DNA of 64,000 nucleotides from Viridothelium virens (taxonomy: Eukaryota > Ascomycota > Dothideomycetes > Trypetheliales > Trypetheliaceae), in contig ML991776.1 in NCBI GenBank assembly GCA_010094025.1, positions 62,001 to 126,000 on the forward strand, read 5' to 3'. Positions 1 through 11,733 of this stretch are shown here, one piece after another; within the stretch, counting starts at the first letter, position 1; each line of letters starts with the position of its first letter. The notes beneath the pieces were generated by a model. The model was not told the DNA's origin. It did not search any database and saw only the letters and a list, made by a program, of their open reading frames with translations. The position numbers and the translations under genes are program-made.

Positions 1-124
1 GAACGTCGGATGTCGTGGTGGCGATGAGTGGAGATGATGGCGGGATCAAGGCAATCCTTCTAGGAAACATCGGTCTTTTATCGATATTCATTGAGCCAAC
101 TTGTGGACAGTTTCCAGTTCAAGC

Positions 125-1689
125 ATGGCTCCGACACCGTTCCAGATCTCCGTTCCGGACGAGAAGTTGCAGCAGCTAAAGGCCAAGCTAGAATTGGCTA
201 CTTTTCCAGATGAACTGGACGATGCCGGATGGTCATATGGATCGCCTCTCTCGGATGTGAAGAGGCTCGTTGCTCACTGGAGGGACAACTTTGACTGGAG
301 AAAAGCTGAAGCGAGGCTCAATCAGCTTCCTCAGTTCAAGACAAAGGTGTCCGTGGATGGGTTTGGTGAATTGGACATCCATTTTGTTCATCAACGCAGT
401 GATGTTGATGGGGCTGTTCCTCTGCTATTTTGTCACGGCTGGGTAATGCAGTTCCGTCCTATCATTTTGGTCAATCATAAAATACCCGTTTCTCTTCACA
501 CGTCTCTAATAAAGAATATTACTTCTCAATCTTGAAGAAGAAATTATTTCCTGTATCTATATGTGTTTCAAATGCTTGTGTTCAGTCATCTACTTCCGTC
601 CCAGTTGTAGCTTCGTTCTAGTCGCCTCGGGCTTACAAACCACAGCCTGGTAGTTTCGACGAAGTCTCCAAACTCCTGTCTCTCCTAAAAGGCGATAGCA
701 AATCACCGGCCTTCCACGTCGTCGCTCCATCTCTGCCCAACTTTGGCTTCTCAGAAGGTGTCAAGAAGAAAGGCTTTGCTGTTCCCAAATATGCAGAAAC
801 CCTCCACAAACTCATGCTCCAACTCGGCTATGACAAATACGGTATGTATCTCCCCAACTCTTCTCTCCCCATCTCTCATCTCCCCGTCTCCTCCCATCTC
901 ACCAGTCCCCTCCACAGTAACCCAAGGCGGCGACTGGGGCTGGTTCATCACCCGCCTCATCGCGCTGCACTACCCCTCCCACAGCCTGGCCCACCACGTC
1001 AACATGGTGCGACCAATCTCCGCCCCCTCCTTCACCTCGCACCCACTGCTCGCGCTGCAGCACGCACTGACGCCGTACTCCGCGCGCGAGCAGCGCGACC
1101 TCGCGCGCGGCGCCTGGTTCCGCAGCCAGGGCTGGGGCTACGGCGCCATCCAGTCGACCAAGCCGCAGACGCTCGGCTACAACCTCGCGGACTCACCCGT
1201 CGGCCTGCTCGCCTGGATCTACGAGAAGCTGCATGATTGGACGGATGACTATCCCTGGACCGACGACGAGGTGTGTGCGTGGGTGAGCATCTATTGGTTT
1301 AGCGCGGCGGGGCCGGCGGCCAGTGTGCGCATTTATTATGAGAGTCAGCATGAGGGCGGAGTGGATGGGAATATGGCGAGTCGGCTGAGGCCGGGGCGGT
1401 GGATTCCGCATGCGAAGGTGGGCTTGTTGTATTGTCCGAAGGAGTTGGATCCATCGCCTAGGTGAGTCTTTCCGTGCGTGCCACGTGCAGATATGATGGT
1501 TGTGTGTGAGGTCTGGATCTAATGAGGCGTGATGTTAGGACCTGGGGCCGCACGCTCGGGCATGTTGTGCATGAGAAGGAGCTGGAGCATGGCGGTCACT
1601 TTGCCGCTTGGGAGCACCCAGAAGAGCTTGCTGGAGCGCTGAATGAGATGTTTGGAAGGAGTAAGTCGTATGACCTGAAAATGGGCTGA
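125..1689 (+). CDS. Epoxide hydrolase (EHN / alpha-beta hydrolase fold)
   Basis: Opens epoxides to vicinal diols, probably soluble and used in detoxification or secondary metabolism. Four exons fit: 125-442, 646-841, 918-1461 and 1539-1689, giving about 402 residues, the usual size of the Aspergillus-type enzyme. The N-terminal EHN domain covers roughly residues 1-100. The oxyanion motif HGWPGSF is split by intron 1. The nucleophile motif GGDWG (Asp near 177) opens exon 3, and the catalytic His lies in [12 protein letters not shown] near residue 373. The acidic partner should lie just before the last intron but is not certain by eye. I chose the ATG at 125 because the open frame above it has only a TTG. 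Exon 3 is clearly more GC-rich than exons 1-2. A further small intron close to the stop is possible. Confidence 0.88.
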
Positions 1690-2205
1690 GCGGCGTAGTT
1701 CTGCGGCACGAGCGCTTGCCGCATTCAAGTGTCATGACCGGCCGCTGAGCTGCTGTTCCTCGCCCCTCTTCGCTTGCATGTTGCACAGAGACTCATGACT
1801 GACGGTTTAGCAGACGGCCCATGCTTTGGCATTGTCCCGGGCAGGAATGGATATGCCACTCGTGCTTCTCTGTAAGGTGGGTTGAAGATGCCTTGGGGAA
1901 CATATGGGAGTGGAAGATTGCACTTGTATTACATATATCACGTTTGATTGCAGCGAAGAAGGTGGAGGCTGTTGAAAGAATGGTCTTATTGATTTGATGG
2001 TATGATTAGAGAATTGAAGACATTAGGTCGTAAAGACAGAGCACACTCCTCACCAGCGTATAAACAGTCGGCTGATGGTTTTGTAAAGAAAAATCCAGAC
2101 ACCGTTGCCAAACAGAGAACCACCCAAAACGAGATAAAGAACGCCTATTGCTCAATGCTTCTATAAATAACTCTATAAATTGTCGTCAATCGCTCATTTT
2201 TGAGA
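1690..2205. other. Convergent intergenic region
   Basis: It lies between the 3' ends of the epoxide hydrolase and the LsdA-like gene. Only short unsupported open frames are seen. It should hold both 3' UTRs. Confidence 0.5.
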
Positions 2206-3366
2206 TCAATTGATCTCGATGAGACCAGGAGCAATCAGGGCGTGCTTTGCGACATCATCAGCAGTGTCGTAGGTGCCGTCAGGCGCAACAGCGGCAATAG
2301 TGAGACCGTTCATGTCGTATTCTTTGAATGGGAAATATGCGGAGAAGGTGACCTTGTCGTTATCAACGACTTGTGCATCATCATTGATGTCGATCTTGAC
2401 GGGCGCGTTTTGCTGGTTGATGTAGATCATCTTGAGGTTGTTGATAACGTTGGCTTGTCGGTATTGCTCGGCACCTGGGGCCGTGAGAGAGATGCTGAAC
2501 TCGAGAGTCTGGTTCGTGGCCGGAATGGGGCTGGTCTCGACCTTCATGGGAATGAAGGCCTGGAACTCGCTGTTGAGGAGAGTGATGTTCTTCTGGTCGC
2601 AGGTGTTGGGGACGACAAATTCGAGGATGGCAGTGTAAGCGAAGTTGCGAGCAGAGGTGGTAAGGAAGGGTAACGCGTTCGGGATCTTATTCGCAGGCTT
2701 TCCGTTTACGGTTTGCAGGAAGCGGTACCAGCCATCTTGCTCGCCCTCTTGCGCAATCACAGAAGAGACACCGCGGACGAGGTCACTGTCGTTGTGGATT
2801 GCGAAGATCTGATTTACATCTTGGAGGGTTCCAAGGACGACATCGGTGAAGGTTGCTGCGAGCGCGATAGCATCTTGGAAGGTGTCGACAGGGAAGTTGT
2901 AATTGCAACCAACGATGAGGTCTTTGTTATTGGCTTGCAGGCCGTTGTTGGCGTTGAGGGCATGGAGCTCTTCCTGGGCTATGGTAGCGGTGAGCTGGTC
3001 GATAATATACTGTCTTGATTGCCCATTGAAGTCTTTCTCTTGGTAATTTGTATAGTTCTGCGTGACATTGTAGAGTAATTGGGTGAAGTAGGCTACTTCG
3101 AAGATCTCGTTGAAGGCAATCAGCCGGAGATTGCTTAGACCTTCATCGCTGACAGGAGTTGAAGGTGGAGGATTGGCTGGTGCTATAGGAAGGGTACCAT
3201 GGGCTTGCTCCTGGATTTCCTTGATTGCTGCCTGGTTGGGCGTGGGAAAGTTGTTGGCAAGGGGGAACTTGAAGATGTCTGGGCGAGGCGCAGGGGGAGC
3301 AGAAGCGACCAGCGAAGAAAAGTAGGAGAGCCCAATAAGAGCGGCGGAAGCGATCGAAGAATGCAT
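2206..3366 (-). CDS. Secreted ferritin-like protein (late sexual development protein LsdA family)
   Basis: Single exon, 386 residues. The first 22 or so residues form a signal peptide ending near VASAPP. A ferritin-like four-helix region (Ferritin_2 type) covers about residues 75-250, with helices carrying paired acidic residues such as FNEIFEVAYF, QEELHAL and AQEGEQDGW, as in fungal LsdA-like proteins. A beta-rich C-terminal part follows, ending in LIEIN. The family was first noted in Aspergillus as expressed late in sexual development; its chemistry is not established. Several Asn-X-Thr/Ser sites fit secretion. It lies tail to tail with the epoxide hydrolase. Start and stop are clear, with no intron needed. 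Confidence 0.82.
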   Translation of the reverse strand: MHSSIASAALIGLSYFSSLVASAPPAPRPDIFKFPLANNFPTPNQAAIKEIQEQAHGTLPIAPANPPPSTPVSDEGLSNLRLIAFNEIFEVAYFTQLLYNVTQNYTNYQEKDFNGQSRQYIIDQLTATIAQEELHALNANNGLQANNKDLIVGCNYNFPVDTFQDAIALAATFTDVVLGTLQDVNQIFAIHNDSDLVRGVSSVIAQEGEQDGWYRFLQTVNGKPANKIPNALPFLTTSARNFAYTAILEFVVPNTCDQKNITLLNSEFQAFIPMKVETSPIPATNQTLEFSISLTAPGAEQYRQANVINNLKMIYINQQNAPVKIDINDDAQVVDNDKVTFSAYFPFKEYDMNGLTIAAVAPDGTYDTADDVAKHALIAPGLIEIN

Positions 3367-4956
3367 GTTGATTATGTATTAGGCAGCTGATGAGGCCAAA
3401 AGAAAATAAGAGATAACAAGGAGCACAGCGGTATGCAGATGCTGTCGGGATGTTTGATTGTTTGGGTTGAGGAGTAATGATGATGGTGGTGGAGATAGAG
3501 ATTCTAACCTTGGGAAATAGCTACAATTATATACTTCACTCTCGGAGTGAGACATATCCATATGCTGCAAATGAATGTTTACGGCTGTCACTGGGCCGCA
3601 CGTTGAATGGGTACCGCGTGCCATGCCTGCGGCTGTACAACGAGGATTCGGGAAGATGCAAGAGCGGGTGGGCTTCAACCGGATGGAGTCAGCTCAGCCA
3701 GCAACCGCCGCCCACGATTCAATCAAGCCCCCAAAGCTTCTGCGCAATGCTGGCGAACCGTTTCCCGCCCACTCCGATTGGCTCGACGTGTTTGGAGCGA
3801 GGCGCAGTACGTCTATGTTAGGCGCGTGTTCAACACCGGCTTCTACTCGGGAACTACAACATCCGGCCAATGAACGACTGCGGACAGACGCTTGGACGAC
3901 CACTTTAAAAAAAAGCTTATCTGACCAAGCTTCGGAGGCCAGCACCGGCCAGATTCATGGATGCCCTTGAACAAATGTTTCACACGTTTCATGAGAAACA
4001 TTGCATCACTAAAATGAGCACTTTGTTGCGTCCGATTAAAAACCCGACCCATCAACTTCTGAGCAGCCACTTAATTCTGTAAAAGTCGTAGGATTCGCTT
4101 CGTACCGTTTTGTTCTGAGTTCGTGCAGCACAGACCCACAAATTCTGCAGTGTAATCTGCGAGCTCACGGCACAGTTTCAATCCGGAGAACCCAGCCTTC
4201 AGCCTTCAGCCATCTCAAAATTTCATTCCAGGGTCTCCCAGCACGTCTACATGAGATCCTCCCCTTCGTACCTTCGTGCTCCTCACCTTGGCTAGACACA
4301 TTCCATTCAGAGTCCGGAACAGGAAGCTCTTTAACTCCGTCATCAAATTTCCAGCTTCATTGCATTTAAGCCATGACCTACTAAAGTGGATCAGGCAGTC
4401 TCACAGTACTAAATTTCTTGGTCTAAATATAAGTCAAATCAACATAGGTAACCATTTATTAGCTATTTCACTTGAGACAGTTTCATTCTCTCCTCTCCGC
4501 TTACTATCGGCGGTTGGGTTCAAGCTGCTAAGTCTCCGATGAGCCTCCTATTCATTTGAGTTGGCCCACGCCCCAGGCATGTGTGAGGCTCGTCAGGTGA
4601 AGGATAGTGCGCTTCTTCCCTGGTCGAACTACTGTAAAGTGCTGACATCGACCCAAGTATTTCTAGCTCAGTCTCTTTGGCGCACAATTAGGAGTGGCCC
4701 CCACAACTCAAACCTCTTACGCCTAAGAACCTAATGGGCACAGGACAATACCCATGCAAAGCTGACCATTTTCACCTCTGTGCCTCAATTTCTGAGAGTT
4801 GTTCAGCACTTGAAGGGCCGTTTTGGCGCTGAAAATGCGCTAGGCACTGCACTACTCATCCAAATTTCGAGGTTGTCCCCATTAGGAATGTGCTTGAGGG
4901 GAATAATGGCGGCCGCATTCATAGAAAGGTAGAAGCGGCGTGGTAGGGAACAGTTG
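3367..4956. other. Intergenic region without recognisable gene
   Basis: About 1.6 kb. The left part is the upstream region of the LsdA-like gene. The longest open frame (3575-3970, plus strand) has no recognisable domain and no credible introns. I see no repeat or RNA gene. Confidence 0.45.
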
Positions 4957-6023
4957 TCAACGACATTTAGATAAGGCAGCTACGTAACAACGTGCGGTTC
5001 GTCTTTTGTGGCCTACAAGCATTCCCCGAGTCTGCCTCAAGCCCACTAATGCTAGATACATGAAGAGAAGCACTCCAATGAAGGTCGCTCCGAGCGGATT
5101 GGGCTGGTGGACTAGGTCGTTCCACCAAGTGAGCTGTTCGGCGTTCAGGTGGCATCGAGCAGTGTTATCTACGTAAGGCTTAGAACATGACAAGACTGCT
5201 TAGAATACGGCGGAATCCGAATCTGATACCTTCCTGATCATTGGAACCGACTCCTCGTTGTAGGTTCTCCAAACATGGACAGCAGCAGCCGCGAATCCGA
5301 CGTATGTGAGGTAGCTTGGGAGTGTCAGCTAAATTTAGCAGGATAATCTTGGAAGTAACCGACATGAGTATCATCAACAATCCAAGACCAACCATCGCTG
5401 CCGTAATAGCAGCGGACACGCCCCTGACTTCTCCATTCTCCGTTTGTAAGGTCCATTGGAAGCAGCCTGATGCCGATTGTCAGTTGCTTTCCAGCAAGTC
5501 CTACGCTGGATGCTGGGTAGCCGTGTTTGGCGTTTAACTTACTGTCATAGCTGTTGAACAGTGTGGGCGAGTAGTCACAAGTAACCCACATTACTGCACA
5601 TGGTATCCATCCAGCAGCCAATATTGTCGAAACCACAAGCGCGTACACCGGAGAAGCAGATTTGCGGATGTATAGAGGGACGTCGATGAGAGCCAGAATG
5701 ATGGACACGACAGGAGCTGTACCGCAGTAGAAGACAGCCCACCTATATTGATCTTGTTCAGTTGATATTCCTCAAAGTGAACAAATGAAAACATCCCGAT
5801 GTACTCACACATTACTGAAAGTTCTCATATGGCCCACATCGTACATCTTGTCTCCATCTGGAGGTGCTTTGGATAGTTGTTCAGCGTACTCGACATTAAT
5901 TACTAGGGATGCGATAGCACCAAAAAGCGCCGCGGTCTCGATGAGTGGGAGAGAGCGATAAGCTCTGCTTTCCCTGACTCCCACCTCTTGAAGACCCTTG
6001 TCATGGAAGCCAGCCATTGCCAT
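4957..6023 (-). CDS. Multi-span membrane protein of unknown function
   Basis: I do not recognise the family. About five exons join into a protein of around 290 residues with some six hydrophobic segments: IETAALFGAIASLVINVEYA, WAVFYCGTAPVVSIILAL, VYALVVSTILAAGWIPCAVM, AAITAAMVGLGLLMIL, YLTYVGFAAAAVHVW and GATFIGVLLFMYLALVGL. The first intron (near 5808-5748, GTGAGT...TAG) joins SNV to WAVFYCG. The second joins SYD to SCFQWTLQTENGEVRG. The last two introns (about 49-51 nt, both with AAG acceptors) are less certain. The ATG at 6023 is the first in the frame. A cysteine-containing loop before segment 4 may be extracellular. Role unknown. Confidence 0.6.
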
Positions 6024-6962
6024 GAGGAAAGCAGATATTAAAACAGCGAGCGTTCAACACTCTCATACGAAATGAATTTGCTCAGGAAAAAGTCGCGCAG
6101 GCCAGCTGCTTGACTGTAGAGACATTGAAAGAGCGTGTACGTGCATAGGATGTAGAGAGAACATTTCCAAAATTCAAAGACCATCAAGTGGAGGGTGCCT
6201 TGCTTAGCCACCTATGTAATGTGTCCATTTTGATGATGTTGTTGTCATCTTGATCGGCCAACACACCCTGTTAATGTTTCTACGTGGCCAAACAAAACGG
6301 TAATGCGCCCGTCCCTCAAACCATGTTGTGACCAGTCTTTTTACGCTTAATATTATTTGGATTCATCTTTTGAAAATACCTGTAGACTCTTTCGCGATCA
6401 AACAAGTCTTGGGGCCCTGAATGTAACCAAGTCTTAGCTTTGTGACAATGCGCACATCGAAACAGTGGCATGAGATTACGACACCAGAGATGGAAGATCT
6501 GCTAGATTAGTGCTGTATTTCTTAAACCTCCTCAAGGCTGTCAAGCTTGAGAAGTAAGAACGTAATCTATAATTTCGATTTTCTCGTAACTGTACATACG
6601 TCTGTGAGATGATTCTTTAATAGATGGGTGGCTGTGTTGGGTGAGAGTAAGAGCGGTCCCTACACTCACTGCTAAATGAGAGCCTCAAGGCGGGGCTTTA
6701 TCCGTGCTTCTTTCATACATGAGATTCAAAAATACCTGCGGCTATTAATGGTTTTGTTATCTTCGACACCTCTGCAGCTTTTCAGAGATTTTTGGTGCAA
6801 TATGCTTAAATCAAGACGTGGTCAATTAAGAGTCTCATACGAATGGGACCCCGAACTAAGCCGGAATTCGCCACGTTCAAAACATTGTTTAATAATACAT
6901 GATAATTCAAGCGCCGCAGAGGGCCTTTGATATGCAGAATTTCGTTGTCCAATGTCATCTGA
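6024..6962. other. Intergenic region
   Basis: About 0.94 kb upstream of the membrane-protein gene and downstream of the MIX23-like gene. AT-rich, with no supported gene, repeat or RNA. Confidence 0.45.
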
Positions 6963-7616
6963 TCAAGTCTTGGACTGGGTCCTCCATTTTTCCAAAGCCT
7001 CTTCAGCTCCCAACCCTCCCAATTTCCCATCATCCTCACATCTTTCCTTGACCACTTCCCAACTCCTAGACCTTATAATTCCTTCAACCATTCGCTCGTT
7101 TCTTATAAGTCCAGCGAGCATTTCCGTCCGCGCTTCTCTTGGAGACCATCTCGCGCTGTAGGGGTCTAATCTCTCATCTACTTCGCGCTCCCTCGCCTTT
7201 GCATTCTCGACTTCTCTTAATAAAACGTCCGGGTCATCCGGATCCGGTGAAGTGGCAACAGAGGCGCAATATGCCAGGACGTCTGAGCGGACCTGCCATG
7301 AAGGAAACAGGACCTGGTTAGCAAACGTTTGACATCGCGACGCTGGTATCCGCCGCCGTGAGGAGGGAGGATTTCTAGGCTGAGAGGAGACTTTTGTCGG
7401 ATCGAAGGGATCACGAGCTGGCGTTAGGAGGGCATTTAAATTCTGAGATATCGAATCATCAATCGTTGCTCGCGATAGCCGGAGAAAATCTACAATAGTG
7501 AGCTTTTTATTTTTGCGTGATGTTGAGTCTTTAAGGCATCTTTGAATACCTCTGAGAGCCGTCTGGTTGAAACAGAATTGCGGCGTCAGATTCGGCTCTG
7601 ATGATGGTCTTGACAT
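6963..7616 (-). CDS. Mitochondrial MIX23 / Cid2 (caffeine-induced death protein 2) family protein
   Basis: Two exons, 7616-7550 and 7489-6963, encode 197 residues. The 60-bp intron (GTATTC...TTGTAG) restores the family motif TALRDFLRLSRATIDDSI near the N terminus. The C-terminal SRSWEVVKERC closely resembles the C terminus of human CCDC58/MIX23 as I remember it. A central pair of cysteines (RCQTF and LAYCASV, 21 residues apart) fits the cysteine pattern of that intermembrane-space protein. The family was named for a fission-yeast gene affecting caffeine override of the replication checkpoint; later work on yeast and human members places it in the mitochondrial intermembrane space and protein import. 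The ATG at 7616 gives the compact family start; the open frame above it is run-through. It is divergent to DNA ligase I. Confidence 0.8.
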   Translation of the reverse strand: MSRPSSEPNLTPQFCFNQTALRGIQRCLKDSTSRKNKKLTIVDFLRLSRATIDDSISQNLNALLTPARDPFDPTKVSSQPRNPPSSRRRIPASRCQTFANQVLFPSWQVRSDVLAYCASVATSPDPDDPDVLLREVENAKAREREVDERLDPYSARWSPREARTEMLAGLIRNERMVEGIIRSRSWEVVKERCEDDGKLGGLGAEEALEKWRTQSKT

Positions 7617-8167
7617 GTCACCGTCTTGATCATCGATTCGCTCTCTTCCCCAAAACCATGCACTGATCGACGTATTCGAACTTGATGACCAGAATAAGCC
7701 CGCCAGATTGATCGTTAGAGCCCCAGGCTCAGTACAGAAATCATTTGGACATTGAACAAAAGTCTGAAGCCTTGCGAAGAAAAGTCGTGATGAATTTGAC
7801 AGACCGGATAGGTGAAGGGTCTCCCCTCGATACGTCATGTCGGTCCCCCAATACGCGACCGCGTCTCGGTCAGAGAAAGCATGGACCACTTTGCACCATT
7901 CTATCAAGTGATGTTCGCGTCACCGCGTGCAGGCGCGATGCGCGCCTCAACCACTACGACCATAATCCTAGCAGGCAGTGCGTTACCCAACCCTCGCATT
8001 CGTTCCTGTCAAGTCGGGTTATGCTCAAATGCCCGCGAGTCCCTGTATATCGACTTGTGAAGCCATTACAGTCAAGGCAAATCCATACAAAGCCTCCCAC
8101 GTTTGCTCTTGCCTGTATCAGCAATATTGATCAGGGTCGGTCAAGTGTTCACACATCAAGGACTACC
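7617..8167. promoter_or_regulatory. Shared divergent promoter MIX23-LIG1 with MCB-like cluster
   Basis: A 551-bp gap separates the two start codons. Between 7853 and 7928 there are four ACGCG/CGCGT cores (7853-7857, 7860-7864, 7916-7920, 7924-7928). This is the core of the MluI cell-cycle box bound by MBF, which drives S-phase genes including DNA ligase I in yeasts. Binding in this fungus is inferred. Confidence 0.5.
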
Positions 8168-11138
8168 ATGGCGCCCAAACAAGCAACTTTGGGGTATGTG
8201 AAAACTCAGCAAACGCTCGGGTGCGCTCTATTCGGATATCTCTAATTCTTCTCATGCATGAATGTATTTAACGCTTGACTTTCCATAGGAAATTCTTTGG
8301 GATTCCCAACGGAACTAAGCCTGCGAAACCCCAGCAGAGCAAACTAGCTTTCTCTTCAAAGTCACACCCCCCGGCAGAAGATGAAGATTTGGAGACAAAA
8401 GACCAAGAAGCGAAGGCTGGGGTGAAGAAAAACGGTATTAAGGCAGAAAACGAGGAGGATGAGGATGCGCAAATGACCAATGGTGATGACGAAGCCTCAA
8501 AAGAGAATGATACCTCAAGAACCGAAAAGGAAGCGGGAACCCCAGAATTGCAGAGATCTCGTAAGAGGGCTTCAGAGGATATAGAGGAGGAGCAAAATAG
8601 CGATTTGGAGGAAGAGCCTCCTAGCAAGAAGCAGAGACGAAAATCTCAACCCTCCGAAACCAAGGTCAAGTCTGTTGAGGATATCAAAGCAGAAGACTCA
8701 ATTTCAACAAAAACTAAACCCGTGCAAGACAAGTCCTCGACGAAGGAAAGCGCCTTTTCCGCTATGGTAAAGGACAAGAAGCCGATTCTTGAAACCAATG
8801 ATGCGGCTCGCTCCACTATCAAGGGGAAGCCTGAGCCTAATAAAAAGGCAGGCAATAAAATCAAGGAGGAACCAGAGTCCGAGGACAACAACAAAGCTGA
8901 GCTACCGCACGCTCAACGCGAAAAGGCCATTAAGGACGAGAGCTCATCTATGGACGAAGAGGCAGAGTCAGACCAGGATGATGACCAAGAGACTGACGAG
9001 GAAAAGCCCGAGCAGGCTGCAAAATCGCGCGAGAAAGTTCAGTCAACACTCAAGACATCGACAAAGGATCCGTACCCAGATTGGGAACCTGGCGAACCGG
9101 TGCCGTATGCAGCACTGTGCACTACCTTCTCGAAAATCGAGCTTACTACAAAGCGGTTGGAGATTGCGGCGCATTGCTCGCTCTTTCTACGACAAGTATT
9201 TAGGTTGACACCTCAAGACCTCCTTCCTACGGTTCACCTCATGACCGGCAAACTTGCTGCAGATTACGCAGGCATTGAGCTCGGTATTGGAGAGTCGCTC
9301 ATCATGAAGGCCATTGGCGAGAGCACAGGGAGAAGTTTGAACATCATCAAGAACGACCAGAAGGCGATTGGAGATCTCGGACTAGTTGCAGCAAAAAGTC
9401 GATCAAATCAGCCAACAATGACCAAACCGAAACCCTTGACTGTGAGGGGCGTGCATGAAGGTCTTATGGCTATAGCTACCATAGAAGGCCAAGGTTCGCA
9501 AGGGAGGAAGATCGCTGGCATCAAAAAGTTACTGTCAGCAGCGGATCGAGAAATAGCTGGTAAAGGCTTAAAGGGTATTGATATCACCAAGGATAAGGGC
9601 GGCCCGAGTGAATCCAAGTTCATCGTGAGAACTTTGGAAGGAAAGATGCGTCTCGGTCTGGCTGATAAGACTATTCTGGTGGCATTGGCACAGGCTTCAA
9701 TCGTTCACGAGACTTTACAGCAAGGGGATAAAATGCCAACGACAGATCAGATAGCAAAGAGTGAAACAACTCTGAAATCTGTCTATAGGTGAGTTGCATT
9801 TGTGTATGAACTAAGGATAGACTAACATTGAGCAATAGCGAGCTTCCGAGCTACGAAGTCATTATCCCGGCAATTATTGAGCATGGTATCTTCAATCTTC
9901 ATGAAGCCTGCAAACTTCAGCCCGGTGTGCCGTTGAAACCTATGCTGGCAAAACCTACCAAGTCCATCACTGAAGTCCTGGATCGTTTTGAAGGCAAAGA
10001 TTACTCCTGCGAATACAAGTACGATGGTGAGCGTGCGCAAATTCACTTTGTCGCACACGATGCTCCTCAACAGTATAAGACAGCAGTGCCGGCAGCAGGT
10101 AAGAATGCAAAAGGAATCTCCAATATCTTCTCCCGCAATTCGGAAGACCTCTCCAAGAAATATCCCGACATCCTGGCCAAACTCCCAACATGGGTGAACG
10201 AAGACACAAAGAGCTTCGTGCTCGACTGCGAAACCGTCGCCTGGGACGTCAAGGAAAAGAAAGTGCTCCCTTTCCAGCAGCTCATGACGCGCAAGCGCAA
10301 AGACGTCAAGATCGAAGAAGTCACCGTCAAGGTCTGCGTCTTCGCCTTCGACCTGCTCTTCCTCAACGGCGAGGCCCTCGTCAACCAGCCCTTCCGCACC
10401 CGTCGCGAAAAGCTGCACACCGCCTTCACCGAAGTCGAGGGCGAATTCGCCTTCGCCAAGTACGGCAACATCAACCAATTCGAGGAGATCGAAACCCTGC
10501 TCGACGCCAGCGTCAAAGCCTCGTGCGAAGGCCTCATGGTCAAGATGCTGGACGGGGCCGAATCGCACTACGAGCCGTCGCGGCGCTCGCAGAACTGGCT
10601 GAAGGTCAAAAAGGACTACCTCTCCGGCGTGGGCGACTCGCTCGACCTCGTCGTGCTGGGCGCCTACTTCGGCAAGGGCAAGCGCACCTCCTGGTACGGC
10701 GCGTTCCTGCTCGCGTGCTGGAACGCGACGGCGCAGACGTACGAGAGCGTGTGCAATATCGGCACGGGCTTCTCGGAGGCGCTGCTCGAGGCGCTGCATG
10801 CGGAGCTCGAGCCCCTGGCCATTGAGCGGCCGAAGCCGTTCTATGCGCACTCGCAGGGGAACAAGGATCAGCCGGATGTGTGGTTTGAGCCGAAGCTGGT
10901 GTGGGAGGTCAAGGCGGCGGATCTGACGCTGAGTCCGCGGTATGTGGCGGCGAATGATCAGATCGTCGGGAATGGGGGGAAGGGGGTGAGCTTGAGGTTT
11001 CCGCGGTATATTCGGGGGAGAGATGATAAGAAGCCGGAGCAGGCGACGATGAGTAGGCAGATCGCGGAGATGTATCGGGAGCAACAGAGTGTGACGAAGA
11101 CGAAGGGACCGAGTGTCGACGATGACTACGAGTATTGA
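8168..11138 (+). CDS. LIG1: DNA ligase I (ATP-dependent, replicative)
   Basis: Seals Okazaki-fragment nicks in the nucleus. Three exons (8168-8193, 8289-9788, 9839-11138) give 941 residues. The N terminus is a PCNA-interacting PIP box, QATLGKFF, created by splicing the 26-nt first exon to exon 2. A long charged, Lys/Glu-rich, probably disordered tail follows to about residue 255. The DNA-binding domain covers roughly 270-520. The adenylation motif KYDGERAQIH has its active Lys near 569. Downstream motifs include SCEGLMVK and WLKVKKDYL, and the OB-fold region ends with RFPRYIRGRDDKKPEQAT. The second intron splits a Ser codon (AG/C). From about 10,180 on, third positions become strongly GC-rich compared with exon 2. 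The ATG at 8168 is fixed by the PIP box. Confidence 0.96.
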
Positions 11139-11733
11139 ATTCCTCCTAAAGAGCTGTGCGGGATCACATTGTTGGCGCTGAATGTCCTTCAAAAGCTGCA
11201 TATGGGGTCATATGGTTTTGCATGTTGATTCACATTGAACGATATGGCGTATGTTTAATGGGCTGAAGGGTTACACGCATGTGGATTGAAAGGATGGGGG
11301 GGGGTCAGCTGAATCTAGCAGCAATACTTCCTGTGAACCTACGAAGACGTATTGTTTCACATAAGCTTGAGAGTAGAGAAATCACAGAAGGTATTGTTGG
11401 CTATTATTATATAATGCTACCTGTAACTAGTTTTTACAAGTCAATGAAGGTAGGTATTGTTAGATCGTAGAATCCGAAGCCAATGCAATGCTCAAGCGGT
11501 CCGCGAGCTTGGGAGTATCGAGAAACGCGCGACGCGACACACTTAAGTGTGCAACACTCCATCCCGGCCGTGGTGATCTTGGTATATTATCGTCGTTCAA
11601 AGTCCATGCCCGTGACATTGACAACGCCGTGGATCAAGCATATTTTTTGGGTTCTCTCAAAATCGAATTACTCCCACCCTGGAACCTCCCAAATGCTGTT
11701 AGATGAATTGAAATTTTGGCTCGCAACATTCAT
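11139..11733. other. Convergent intergenic region
   Basis: Holds the 3' ends of LIG1 and of the GPI-type protein gene. It includes a short G-run near 11,297. No supported gene. Confidence 0.45.

Noticed and set aside
2200-2673. 157-codon plus-strand frame over the LsdA-like gene
   Set aside because: Antisense shadow of a well supported single-exon gene.
3575-3970. 131-codon plus-strand frame
   Set aside because: No domain, no family, and it overlaps other frames of similar length in a non-coding stretch.
9822-11201. 459-codon minus-strand open frame over DNA ligase I
   Set aside because: It is an antisense shadow of the GC-rich third exon, has arginine- and leucine-rich low-complexity content and no domain.
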